Shown here: positions 40,879 to 48,943 of the stretch, in pieces
Position numbering within the stretch: position 1 is the first letter of the stretch
How the letters are laid out: each line of letters begins with the position of its first letter
NCBI GenBank assembly: GCA_015490795.1
Contig: WFXD01000048.1
Span: forward strand, 1 to 58,781
Length of the DNA stretch: 58,781 nucleotides
Direction of reading: 5' to 3'
Source: Gammaproteobacteria bacterium
GTDB lineage: Bacteria > Pseudomonadota > Gammaproteobacteria > Chromatiales > Chromatiaceae
Notes under the pieces: generated by a model
Told to the model about the DNA's origin: nothing
What the model saw: only the letters and a program-made list of their open reading frames with translations
Databases searched by the model: none
Program-made: the position numbers and the translations under genes

Positions 40879-41793
40879 TTATGGTTTTGCTGAAGTGATC
40901 TGCTCAATACCATCCAGGGCCTGTTGCAGATCGGGGTAGGTGAAATCATGGCACTCCAGTGAACCGACCAAATCAGAGATCATCTCAAAGCCCTGGTGGC
41001 CGAGAATATTGAAGTTAAAGGCGTTTTCGATGAGACTCATGGACGCCCTCCCTTTAGAGAGAGGGGCAACTTCAGTCTCGCATCCCGATTGGTAATGGGG
41101 GAAAACAAGATATTTTGCATGAATGCCCATTGATGCCTGCAAGGCATTTTCTTCAGGGACATACATATGCTCAATATCCCCTTTCGTGGTTCCTGCAACC
41201 CGATCGCCAAACTGCGCCTCCGCTGCAAACGCCTTGATAATTTGAATAGATTGATTCTTTAAACTCACCGGTCTCGGCACAGGATAGATCATTCCATCAG
41301 TAACCGATAAAAGCGCCATTTCATCGGACAGGAGCCGCCACCCACTATGGGTCAATGCCGCACAGAGGGTGCTTTTTCCACTGCCCGGCGACCCGGGAAG
41401 CATCAATCCCAGGCCATCTTTTTCTACCACAGCTGAGTGGATGATCAGGTATTGATGTGAAATACTCGCAATACACCAGTTCAGTCCCCACTCAAATGCC
41501 GCTGTTGCCTGCGCTAATGGAAGGGGCTTAAAGGGTTTGTAGCCATCAAAAGAGAATACGACCTGGGGCTTTAGCCGGCGTCGCAATCCGGAAACCGGAT
41601 TGGTAGTGATATGAAAATCAATAAACGCATCATTATCAAGGGCTTCTGAATGGGGATAGAGCTTCTCTATATGACAAGCGATTGCCGGGATGGAGGTTCT
41701 TAATGAAACGCCAAAGGGGCCTGTTCGGAATCGAAGCCCTTGGCCTGACAGGTGAGCCTTTAGCGCATTACGGTCAAGATCTGAGATTAACAA
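40879..41793 (-). CDS. HprK-related kinase A (HPr-rel-A-type)
   Basis: A 304-residue protein with a C-terminal HprK-like kinase core. The conserved His119 (IIHSAVVEKDG) precedes Walker A LPGSPGSGKSTLCA (GSPGSGKS, 134-141), then LLSDEMALL with Asp157-Glu158 and the PVPRPVSLKN segment. Canonical HprK has Asp-Asp and the EVRGLGILNV signature, which is lacking here, so phosphorylase activity and HPr as target are unlikely. I believe this is the family named HprK-related kinase A. It sits 6 bp after the PqqD-like gene. A serine/threonine kinase role on the cassette's exported protein is inference, by analogy with HprK-like enzymes that phosphorylate lasso peptides. Confidence 0.82.
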   Translation of the reverse strand: MLISDLDRNALKAHLSGQGLRFRTGPFGVSLRTSIPAIACHIEKLYPHSEALDNDAFIDFHITTNPVSGLRRRLKPQVVFSFDGYKPFKPLPLAQATAAFEWGLNWCIASISHQYLIIHSAVVEKDGLGLMLPGSPGSGKSTLCAALTHSGWRLLSDEMALLSVTDGMIYPVPRPVSLKNQSIQIIKAFAAEAQFGDRVAGTTKGDIEHMYVPEENALQASMGIHAKYLVFPHYQSGCETEVAPLSKGRASMSLIENAFNFNILGHQGFEMISDLVGSLECHDFTYPDLQQALDGIEQITSAKP

Positions 41794-41799
41794 AATGGG

Positions 41800-42099
41800 T
41801 CAGTTCCATGAGGGATCTACCAGCCCAAGACTCTTATAATTTTTATACAGGGCGCTGGAAAACTCAACCGCCTCCTCATAGCTCATTGCGTACTCGGCCA
41901 TGAGATGATCAATCGGCCTGTCGCTGTCGCCCCTGATGCCCTCTGTTATCAGCTGTAGAATCTCAGCATGCAGGGCCGGTAATAGATGTGTATCTCCAGA
42001 AAGCGGATTGTAGACCACGCACTCCTCACCCCAAAACCGGAATACCAGCAAGGATGGAATGTTTTTCTGCTGTGTGCTGGCAATCACCCTTAGGGGCAA
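41800..42099 (-). CDS. PqqD-like protein of the HPr-rel-A-type cassette
   Basis: A 99-residue protein with the winged-helix pattern of PqqD/RRE domains: an N-terminal beta segment (LVFRFWGEECVVYNPLSGDT) followed by helices LHAEILQLITEG and IDHLMAEYAMSYEEAVEF. PqqD-like domains present a peptide substrate to a modifying enzyme. Its start overlaps the end of the exported-protein gene by 10 bp, so the two are coupled, suggesting that the protein is the substrate it presents. Confidence 0.8.
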   Translation of the reverse strand: MPLRVIASTQQKNIPSLLVFRFWGEECVVYNPLSGDTHLLPALHAEILQLITEGIRGDSDRPIDHLMAEYAMSYEEAVEFSSALYKNYKSLGLVDPSWN

Positions 42100-42791
42100 C
42101 CAGTTCCAGGGGTTCCATGGTAGTTTGATTCAACCAGATCCCTGAGTGATCCGTAGCCTGGAGGAACCTTCGATGGGTCATCATACATGTCCCAAAACTG
42201 CGCTGTGGTCATAAAATACTGGGTTGGGCCGCCACCCGCTTTGTCATCAAAATAACGGGCATTGAGCAGGCCAGCAATCAGATGGAATGCTTCGGAGCCA
42301 TTATCCTCATTGAGCACCTGGCGCAGTGGTCGGTTATCCAAACCACCAAATACGTCACTGTAAGGCGTACCACCAGTGTAATGATCCCACTTGTTAGGCT
42401 TTGTCCCCGTAAAGGTTCCGTAGAAGTAACCCGTATATCCCCACGCATTTTCGGCGCTATCACCATATAGATCCGTAGTGCCAACCAGCGCCTTCCAGAA
42501 GCCTGGACTCATACCTCCATAACGGGTATCACCACGGCACTGCGAAGCGTCACCCGACATCATGTTTGATAATCCCTGAACCGCATGCACCGGACGACTG
42601 GTCAGTGTCATCAATACAGGGGGAGCTGCAAGCGCTGCCTTGAGCAATTTGCGGCGTTTGGCCGCAACCGACCCCATGCCTGCATCAGCCGCATCCACCC
42701 GGGTGGTTTTTTGTAAGGATATATCTATTGAAGAGTTATTATTCGTGTTGTCCAAATCTTGAGTTTGGTTTGAATCCTTTTTGTCTGACAT
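42090..42791 (-). CDS. Exported protein with long leader and SPGFWK domain, candidate cassette substrate
   Basis: A 233-residue protein. Residues 1-44 are polar and Asn/Asp/Ser-rich. Residues 45-70 form a Tat-like signal (AKRRKLLKAALAAPPVLMTL ... RPVHA), so the signal is preceded by a leader rather than placed at the N-terminus. The mature part contains SPGFWKALVG (95-104), LRQVLNEDNGSEAFHLIAGLLNARYF and FWDMYDDP, a layout like the recurrent SPGYWK secreted domain of PEP-CTERM-type proteins, though no PEP-CTERM tail is present. A TAGAGG site lies 12 bases before the ATG. Its function is unknown. Confidence 0.8.
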   Translation of the reverse strand: MSDKKDSNQTQDLDNTNNNSSIDISLQKTTRVDAADAGMGSVAAKRRKLLKAALAAPPVLMTLTSRPVHAVQGLSNMMSGDASQCRGDTRYGGMSPGFWKALVGTTDLYGDSAENAWGYTGYFYGTFTGTKPNKWDHYTGGTPYSDVFGGLDNRPLRQVLNEDNGSEAFHLIAGLLNARYFDDKAGGGPTQYFMTTAQFWDMYDDPSKVPPGYGSLRDLVESNYHGTPGTGCP

Positions 42792-43243
42792 GACGTCAAT
42801 ACCTCTAAAATAATTTTATTTATCCCCATATAACCTTATGGGCTATGCCGTAACCTTTTATCAGTTCCCTATCAAGGCGGCTCGGCCCACTACATCAGCC
42901 GGAGAGCTATCCAGCGAATAAAATAGCAAATAAAACCAGTCGGGGACACACATTCCTTAGATATAAATCAGCATATTCTATGCCAGAACCGACAACCAAT
43001 TGATTTAAATGCAAAAAGCAAGCCGCATCTCCAGGGTGTTTTATTCCCACATCTCAATATCATAAAAAGTGAAAAAAAAGCTGACACCCTTTTACTTTAA
43101 AACAACCATTGCCTTAAGGCACTTAACGCTGAACCCAGTTAATTTCTACATGAATTACAACATGTTGCCAGTTTTTACAAAAAGAAGTCAATCACTATGC
43201 AGGAACAAAACAACTGTAAAATTTATTGACAGCAGGGGGCAAT
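42792..43243. other. AT-rich intergenic region upstream of the cassette
   Basis: About 450 bp with no supportable gene, much more AT-rich than the flanks. On the minus strand it must hold the promoter of the exported-protein operon. A short palindrome, cccata ... tatggg at 42825-42842, lies 34-51 bases upstream of the ATG and could be an operator or a leader hairpin. A 66-codon plus-strand frame at 43069-43269 has atypical composition and runs into the repeat, so I do not call it. Confidence 0.6.
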
Positions 43244-43359
43244 CTAGGAGCCTGTCCGAGAATAGGTAAATATGCAATTTGTCAATAATTAACTCCTTAC
43301 GAATCAATGGGTTAGAAGTTGCGTTTCGTAAAAAGCCGAGTTCTCGGACAGGCTCCTAG
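43244..43359. repeat. MITE-like element with 19-bp perfect terminal inverted repeats
   Basis: A 116-bp element. The left end ctaggagcctgtccgagaa (43244-43262) is the exact reverse complement of 43341-43359. The outer four bases, ctag, are palindromic and may be the target duplication. The interior of about 78 bp is AT-rich and non-coding, so the element carries no transposase and would have to move in trans. The right end provides the stop codon of the neighbouring kinase gene. Confidence 0.82.
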
Positions 43360-44336
43360 CGAAACACAGGAAGCACTCGCCCAGAGATCAACTGTGCCAA
43401 ATGGTTCAACCCGGAATAGCGGGCAGCAACTGTCTCTATATAGCTCAGGGTACGAGGAATATCCTTTATGTATCCGGGCTTGCCATCCCGCTGATCTAGT
43501 CTGGCAAATATGCCCGCTGCTTTAAGATGGCGCTGCACACCCATCAGATTAAACCACTGTAGGAATTTTTCTTCATGTTCACTCAGCAACACACCACTTT
43601 TTACTGCCTGCCTGAAATAGGTCATGGCCCAGCCTTCAACCTGCTCGGCAGGCCATTGGATGTAACAATCCCGTAGCAGTGAAACCAGGTCATAGGTCGC
43701 CGGGCCATTTACCGCATCCTGAAAATCCAGGATACCGGGGTTGGGTCTGCTCTGCATCAGGTTGCGGGAGTGGTAGTCCCGGTGAACAGCAACCTGGGGC
43801 TGCGCCAGTGCATTGTCAGCCAGCAGTTCAAAGCCCTGGGATAGCAGTGAGTGCTCACTCTCGGAGAGTGACAATCCCAGCTGTTTTTGTAACAGCCACT
43901 CTCGGAACAGCTCCATCTCCTGCATCAGCAGTGCCCGGTTATAGGGCGGCAGCACCTTTGCTGGCACCTTACTCTGCAGCTGCACCAGTGAGGCTATGGC
44001 ATCACCATAGAGTTGATCTGCATTGTCAGGATTGAGGATATCCAGATAGAGGCTTGAGCCAAGATCATCCAGCAGCAGGAAGCCCTGTTCCAGATTTTCA
44101 GCATGCACGGATGGTACATTAAGTCCCGCAGACTTTAGCTGGCGGGCGATGGCGATAAAGGGGCGGCAGTCCTCTTTGTCAGGCGGGGCATCCATGGCGA
44201 TATAGCTTTTATTCCCCTGAGTGACGCGGAAGTAGCGCCGAAAGCTGGCGTCAGCAGAGGCGGGCTTCAATGAGAAAGGGGGGAGACCAACCTGGTCGGT
44301 CAGCCATTTTTCCAGTTTTTTGATTCGTTCGGCCAT
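43356..44336 (-). CDS. amgK: Aminoglycoside-phosphotransferase-fold sugar kinase, AmgK-like
   Basis: A 326-residue kinase of the APH fold, resembling the anomeric MurNAc/GlcNAc kinase of the cell-wall recycling route. Key motifs are VAVHRDYHSRNLM (catalytic Asp) and GILDFQDAVNGPATYDLVSLL (metal-binding Asp). Its stop codon TAG (43356-43358) falls inside the right terminal ctag of the inverted-repeat element. The C-terminal residues VLPVFR abut that end. murU, the usual partner, is not adjacent. Confidence 0.85.
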   Translation of the reverse strand: MAERIKKLEKWLTDQVGLPPFSLKPASADASFRRYFRVTQGNKSYIAMDAPPDKEDCRPFIAIARQLKSAGLNVPSVHAENLEQGFLLLDDLGSSLYLDILNPDNADQLYGDAIASLVQLQSKVPAKVLPPYNRALLMQEMELFREWLLQKQLGLSLSESEHSLLSQGFELLADNALAQPQVAVHRDYHSRNLMQSRPNPGILDFQDAVNGPATYDLVSLLRDCYIQWPAEQVEGWAMTYFRQAVKSGVLLSEHEEKFLQWFNLMGVQRHLKAAGIFARLDQRDGKPGYIKDIPRTLSYIETVAARYSGLNHLAQLISGRVLPVFR

Positions 44337-44418
44337 GGCTGAAAGGGTACAGGATTTCGTCGGCAGAGGGGCAAGGGCAGGGGGATTTTATGGGATGACA
44401 TCAGGCTTGCAGGCGGCC

Positions 44419-45993
44419 TCACCCTGCAATAACGCGGTTTTTGCCTTCACGTTTGGCTCTATACATCGCCTCATCTGCCCGCACAAACACATCATCGGCC
44501 GTATCACCTGCACGAAATTCAGAGATGCCGCAGGAGATGGTTATTGGGATTTTATCTTTGGCTGATGAGTGAAAACCACTGTTGGCTACAGACTCCCTGA
44601 TCTCTTCGGCCAGCCTTTTTGCATTTTCAAGGCTGGAATTCACCAACAACATGACAAATTCCTCACCCCCATAGCGGCCAACAAAATCCAGCTCTCTTGG
44701 GCGCGCACTCAATATTCGCCCAATGACCCTTAATGCCTTGTCTCCCGCTTTATGGCCGAAGCGGTCATTGATCTGTTTGAAATCATCAACATCCCAAACC
44801 AGTAACACCAATGGGTTTTGGGTGCGCTTCCAACGGGCAACCTCTGTAGCCAGACGCTCTTCATAGGCTATCCGGTTGGGCAGCCCGGTCACCGTATCTT
44901 CCAATGCCTTTGATTTTGCATCCAGCATTTTGGAGTGGAGGCTCATGGTCTCATTTTCCAGCAGATGCAAACGCTGGCGCAATGCCTGCTCTTTAGCCAG
45001 TGTGCTCTTGCGGCGGATCTCCTCCGCTTCCAGGTGCGCATCGACGTGGTCTTGAATGGTATCCAGACGATGAGCAATATCTGATTTCAGGCTCTTAAGA
45101 TCTGTTGCAATGGAGAGGCTGTGCTGAATCTCTCCCATCTCACCCTGCACCGCCGCATTTAGCGCTTTTCCATTCTGACTCGCATCTGCCCGGTCAGATG
45201 CAGTACCGGCCATGTGTTGATCAAGCTCTTGCAGGCGCAGCGTCAGTTCACTGAGAAAATCCTCGGTGGCGCGCATCTCGGTCTGGATCTCCCCCAGGGC
45301 TGAGGTGACCAGCCTGCCCAGATCATCCAATACCGGTATCCAGGCTTCGTCAGCAGCACCTTTGCCCAGACGCGCCATCAGATCCGCCATCTCCCCGGCC
45401 AGATGCGCCGGCCAATTCAGTTTTTCCAGCAGGCGCAGCAGCACCTGATTGGGTTCTGGAACCGTGCTGCTTGCCGCAGCCTTGTGGCTATCATCCTCCT
45501 GTTTGAAGATACGCCCAAACAACCCTGACCTGGCCTGGCTGTCAGCAGTCGAGCCACTCTTGGATGCTATCAGCGCCAGCAACTCATCCAGCTGTGCATC
45601 TGAAATATTTGCAGGGTCAGCTTGCAGCTGCCTGATTATTTTATCCAGCTGAACAGCCGGTTTACCCGCAAGGTTGATTCGCCCCAACAACCGCTGTAGC
45701 AGATCAGGCTCCACCCCCCCATTGGCAGCACTCAATTTTGACTCATCCGTACGCATCAACGCATCGGACAGCACATCAAGCGTCTTTTTCAGTTCAGGGT
45801 GAACGCCATCGCGTATGGCCCCACGAATCTTCGTGAGGTTGGGGTCCAGATTTGGGTCTAATCCACTTGTTGCAATCGTCAGGCGGCTTATCGTGCGGCA
45901 GAGCAGCCTCTCTACCTCTGCCTGCTCCAGCTCATCGGCGCCCTGCCGCTCTACCAGAAGGCGATACTTCTCTTTCCAGTCAATCTCTGTCAT
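44419..45993 (-). CDS. GGDEF-domain diguanylate cyclase
   Basis: A 524-residue cytoplasmic protein. The C-terminal GGDEF domain has the active-site variant GGEEF at 442-446 and an intact inhibitory site RELD (433-436), five residues before it, so feedback-controlled cyclic-di-GMP synthesis is expected. The N-terminal 350 residues are helical, with a heptad-rich stretch near the middle, and contain no signal peptide or PAS domain that I can recognise. Confidence 0.9.
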   Translation of the reverse strand: MTEIDWKEKYRLLVERQGADELEQAEVERLLCRTISRLTIATSGLDPNLDPNLTKIRGAIRDGVHPELKKTLDVLSDALMRTDESKLSAANGGVEPDLLQRLLGRINLAGKPAVQLDKIIRQLQADPANISDAQLDELLALIASKSGSTADSQARSGLFGRIFKQEDDSHKAAASSTVPEPNQVLLRLLEKLNWPAHLAGEMADLMARLGKGAADEAWIPVLDDLGRLVTSALGEIQTEMRATEDFLSELTLRLQELDQHMAGTASDRADASQNGKALNAAVQGEMGEIQHSLSIATDLKSLKSDIAHRLDTIQDHVDAHLEAEEIRRKSTLAKEQALRQRLHLLENETMSLHSKMLDAKSKALEDTVTGLPNRIAYEERLATEVARWKRTQNPLVLLVWDVDDFKQINDRFGHKAGDKALRVIGRILSARPRELDFVGRYGGEEFVMLLVNSSLENAKRLAEEIRESVANSGFHSSAKDKIPITISCGISEFRAGDTADDVFVRADEAMYRAKREGKNRVIAG

Positions 45994-46019
45994 AAATCAC
46001 TTTCACGCTTAGCCATTGT

Positions 46020-46790
46020 TTATGCAGCGACCCCTCTGGGGACAGGGGCAAGCCCTTCTGGCAGCAACACATCCAGGCTGATCGGCAGATGATCTGAACA
46101 GGCATAATCCAGAACCCTGGCTCTTTCGATACCCAGAGAGCGTGATACCAGAATATGGTCAATCTTCTTTTTTGGCCGCCAGCTTGGGAAGGTGTTCTCT
46201 TCCGTTATCGGCTCCCATAGATTAAGCCGCCCCATCAATAGCGCCACCTCAGGAGAGCCTGACCCGCAGTTCAGGTCACCCATGATGATGCTGTATGGAT
46301 AGTCAGCCATAAGCTCACTGATATAGAGAACCTGCCGCATGCGCGCCCGCTGCCCCAGAGCCAGGTGCAAAATACACACCACCAGTTCATGACAGGAATC
46401 ACCAAAGCGGCACAGGATCGCGCCCCGACCCGGAAGACCCGGCAGGTTATGCTCCGTTATCGAAGAGGGTCGAAGCTGGCTTAGCAGGCCGTTGCTGTGC
46501 TGCGCCAGCCTGCCCAGATTGCGGTTCACCTGTTTGTGCCAGTGGGGAAACCCGGCCCGCTTTGCCAGGTATTGGGTTTGATCGATGAAGCCTGTGCGCA
46601 GGCTGCCTGAATCGACCTCCTGCAAACCAACCAGATCGTAGCTGTGCAGCAGCCCTGATATGCGGTTCAAATTCCTCTCCCGGCCCCGGTGAGGCAGGAG
46701 ATGCTTCCAGCTATGGGTTACATAATCACGGTAGCACTGGGTACCAATCCCCGCTTGTATGTTATAGCTTAAAACACGTATTCGCTGCAT
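46020..46790 (-). CDS. Endonuclease/exonuclease/phosphatase-family protein
   Basis: A 256-residue protein of the EEP fold, with LSYNIQAGI near the N-terminus, the metal motif LVGLQEVD, IIMGDLNC and the terminal CSDHLPISL. The substrate could be DNA, a phospholipid or a phosphoinositide-like compound; sequence alone does not decide. No signal peptide. It is 26 bp ahead of the GGDEF gene on the same strand. Confidence 0.85.
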   Translation of the reverse strand: MQRIRVLSYNIQAGIGTQCYRDYVTHSWKHLLPHRGRERNLNRISGLLHSYDLVGLQEVDSGSLRTGFIDQTQYLAKRAGFPHWHKQVNRNLGRLAQHSNGLLSQLRPSSITEHNLPGLPGRGAILCRFGDSCHELVVCILHLALGQRARMRQVLYISELMADYPYSIIMGDLNCGSGSPEVALLMGRLNLWEPITEENTFPSWRPKKKIDHILVSRSLGIERARVLDYACSDHLPISLDVLLPEGLAPVPRGVAA

Positions 46791-46862
46791 TCCGCCACTC
46801 TTGCGTTATTCAGATAGATTGCAACCAGGATATAGTCAATTCTAGTACACCGTCCAGGCACT

Positions 46863-46889
46863 AAAAAGGGCGGCCAACAGGCCACCCTT
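46863..46889 (-). terminator. Rho-independent terminator after cytochrome c4
   Basis: On the minus strand, AAGGGTGGCC pairs with GGCCGCCCTT around a four-base loop, followed by a run of T. It lies 27 bp after the cytochrome c4 stop codon. Confidence 0.85.
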
Positions 46890-46915
46890 GTGCACAGCAA
46901 ACCAAGTATCTGTTT

Positions 46916-47527
46916 TTACTGCTTTAGCCCCTGGATAAACTGGGCGACGGCTGAGATCTCAGCATCCGTCATCCTTGCTGCTACGCCCCGCATCATCCTG
47001 TTTGGATCTGTGGTGCGTGTGCCGGCGCGAAAATCCTTCATCGCCTTCTCAACATAGTTAGCCTGCTGGCCCGCCAGGTTGGGGAAGTTGGCAGCCGGGT
47101 TACCCGCACCCGTAGGCCCATGACAGGCCATGCAGGCCGCTACGCCAGTGGCCTTGTTGCCGCCGCGATAGATCTTTCCACCCAGTTCGACCTTATCTTC
47201 TGCGGCAACACCTTCGCTTCTTTTCTGGCTGGTGAAATAAGCAGCGAGATCAGCCATGGCTTTATCATCCAGCGCTACAGCCATAGGCGCCATCGTAGGA
47301 TCCTTTCGCTCACCCGCCTTAAAGGCCCGGAGCTGCTTTATAATGTAGTTTGGATGCTGGCCTGCCAGCTTTGGCCACATGGGGTTCAGGCTGTTTCCAC
47401 CTGGCCCATGACAGGCTATGCATAAAGCTGATCTGGCCTGCCCGGCAGCCGCATCACCTGCAGCCTGAACACCACCGGCTGCTATCATCCCTATAACTAC
47501 GAAAACTGTTACCAAACTTTTTTTCAT
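46916..47527 (-). CDS. Di-haem cytochrome c4
   Basis: A 203-residue periplasmic protein with a signal peptide (MKKSLVTVFVVIGMIAAGGVQA) and two tandem cytochrome c domains: CIACH at 36-40 and CMACH at 132-136, each followed by a WPKLAGQHPNYI or FPNLAGQQANYV segment. Cytochrome c4 passes electrons to terminal oxidases or nitrogen-oxide reductases. It is a single-gene unit with its own terminator. Confidence 0.92.
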   Translation of the reverse strand: MKKSLVTVFVVIGMIAAGGVQAAGDAAAGQARSALCIACHGPGGNSLNPMWPKLAGQHPNYIIKQLRAFKAGERKDPTMAPMAVALDDKAMADLAAYFTSQKRSEGVAAEDKVELGGKIYRGGNKATGVAACMACHGPTGAGNPAANFPNLAGQQANYVEKAMKDFRAGTRTTDPNRMMRGVAARMTDAEISAVAQFIQGLKQ

Positions 47528-47739
47528 GATTAAACCTGCTGGTTAATGAGTTGTGGAACACTGCTGGCGGTTATGCCTGCGTAAGTAGTGGCCGACTGCT
47601 GCCATCGTGCCCCCACCAAATTCTTTACTATTCTACTCTGTTTTAGCGACCAGCCGCCATATATACCAGAGTCGCTGGTACACGGTCAAATAATAGGCTG
47701 CCAATAGCGCCGTTCCGGCCCAGCTGCTCCGATGCAGCA

Positions 47740-48762
47740 TCAAGCAACCGGCAGCTCCCAATCCTCAATCACCAATACCAGTTTGCCCCGGACATGCCCT
47801 TTCTCCAAAAGCCGATGGGCATCTGCTGCCTTCTCCAACGGGAAGGTGCGGCTCACATGGATCTTGAGCTTGCCGGTATCGATCCAACCTGCGCAGCGGC
47901 GCAAAATCTCCAGGTGGTGGGCTCTGGCTGCGGGGAGATCATCTCGCAGCATGGGGGTCAGCATCAGCTCAAATCCAATGTTCAGGTTCAGATTGCGCGC
48001 CTCTGTCCAATCCATATCCGGGCCAGGGTCAAGCAGTGTTACCAGGCTGCCCGCATAGGCCATCGCCGGAATGGTACGGCGGAAGTTGTCAGGCCCTACT
48101 GTGTCCAGGGCGATGTCCACACCCTTGTCATTGGTCCAGGCCAGCACCGCCTCCACAAAATCACGATGACGGTAGAAGATAAACTCCTCCGCGCCCATAT
48201 CCTGAGCCAGCATGGCCTGCTCTTCATCACCCACCGTTGCGCAGACCCGCGCCCCACCAGATTTCGCCAGCTGAATGGCAACATGGCCAACTCCCCCGGC
48301 ACCGCCATGAATCAGTACCGTCTGTCCCGCCTGTAGACGGCCACGCTCTATAATGGCCTCCCAGGCGGTGATCAATACCAGCGGCGCCGCAGCCGCTTCA
48401 GCGAAGCTCAGTTTTTTGGGTTTGAGCTGGAGATACGCCTCTTCGACCACCGCAAACTGGGCATAGGTGCCCTGTTCCAGGCCCAGCCCTCCATTGCAAA
48501 ACCAGACCGCATCTCCGGGCTTGAAACGGGTCACACCCGATCCAGCCTCCATCACAATGCCGGCCCCGTCGCAGCCCAGCACAGCGGGCAGGTCATGCGG
48601 GTAGAAAGGGGCATTTTGGCGGATTTTGGTGTCGATGGGATTGACCCCGGCCGCCATCATCCGAATCTTTACCTGGGTCGCCGACTGGATCTCAGGCTCG
48701 GCCATCTCGACCAGTTGCAATACATTGGGCGACCCCGGCTCTGTCATCTGTACAGCACGCAT
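47740..48762 (-). CDS. Zinc-independent quinone-oxidoreductase-like MDR enzyme
   Basis: A 340-residue medium-chain dehydrogenase/reductase. The nucleotide-binding motif HGGAGGVGHVAIQLAK is present, and the N-terminus AVQMTEPGSPNVLQLVEMAEPE is typical of quinone oxidoreductases. The catalytic zinc ligands of alcohol dehydrogenases are not in the usual places. The substrate is unknown. A 212-bp gap with no recognised feature separates it from cytochrome c4. Confidence 0.85.
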   Translation of the reverse strand: MRAVQMTEPGSPNVLQLVEMAEPEIQSATQVKIRMMAAGVNPIDTKIRQNAPFYPHDLPAVLGCDGAGIVMEAGSGVTRFKPGDAVWFCNGGLGLEQGTYAQFAVVEEAYLQLKPKKLSFAEAAAAPLVLITAWEAIIERGRLQAGQTVLIHGGAGGVGHVAIQLAKSGGARVCATVGDEEQAMLAQDMGAEEFIFYRHRDFVEAVLAWTNDKGVDIALDTVGPDNFRRTIPAMAYAGSLVTLLDPGPDMDWTEARNLNLNIGFELMLTPMLRDDLPAARAHHLEILRRCAGWIDTGKLKIHVSRTFPLEKAADAHRLLEKGHVRGKLVLVIEDWELPVA

Positions 48763-48943
48763 CTCTCTGCCTCTCCAAACTTATTAGATTTGAGACGGAT
48801 CTTGCCGCCCCGCTCGCTATCCTGCAAGCAGGAATAGCGCTTTTTGATCCGGAAAGATCCTCCAAGCGCTAAAAACAGCAGCCCCGGCAGCACAATTTGG
48901 AGTACTATTCGGGCGAAGCAGATCAAAAACCAGGCAGGAGATC

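Noticed and set aside
39770..42791. Whole lasso-peptide biosynthetic cluster
   Set aside because: The PqqD-like, kinase and nucleotidyltransferase genes match tailoring genes of such clusters, but the leader peptidase and the asparagine-synthetase-like cyclase are absent, and the putative substrate is a 233-residue protein.
43069..43269. 66-codon plus-strand frame
   Set aside because: It runs from AT-rich intergenic sequence into the left repeat end, without homology.
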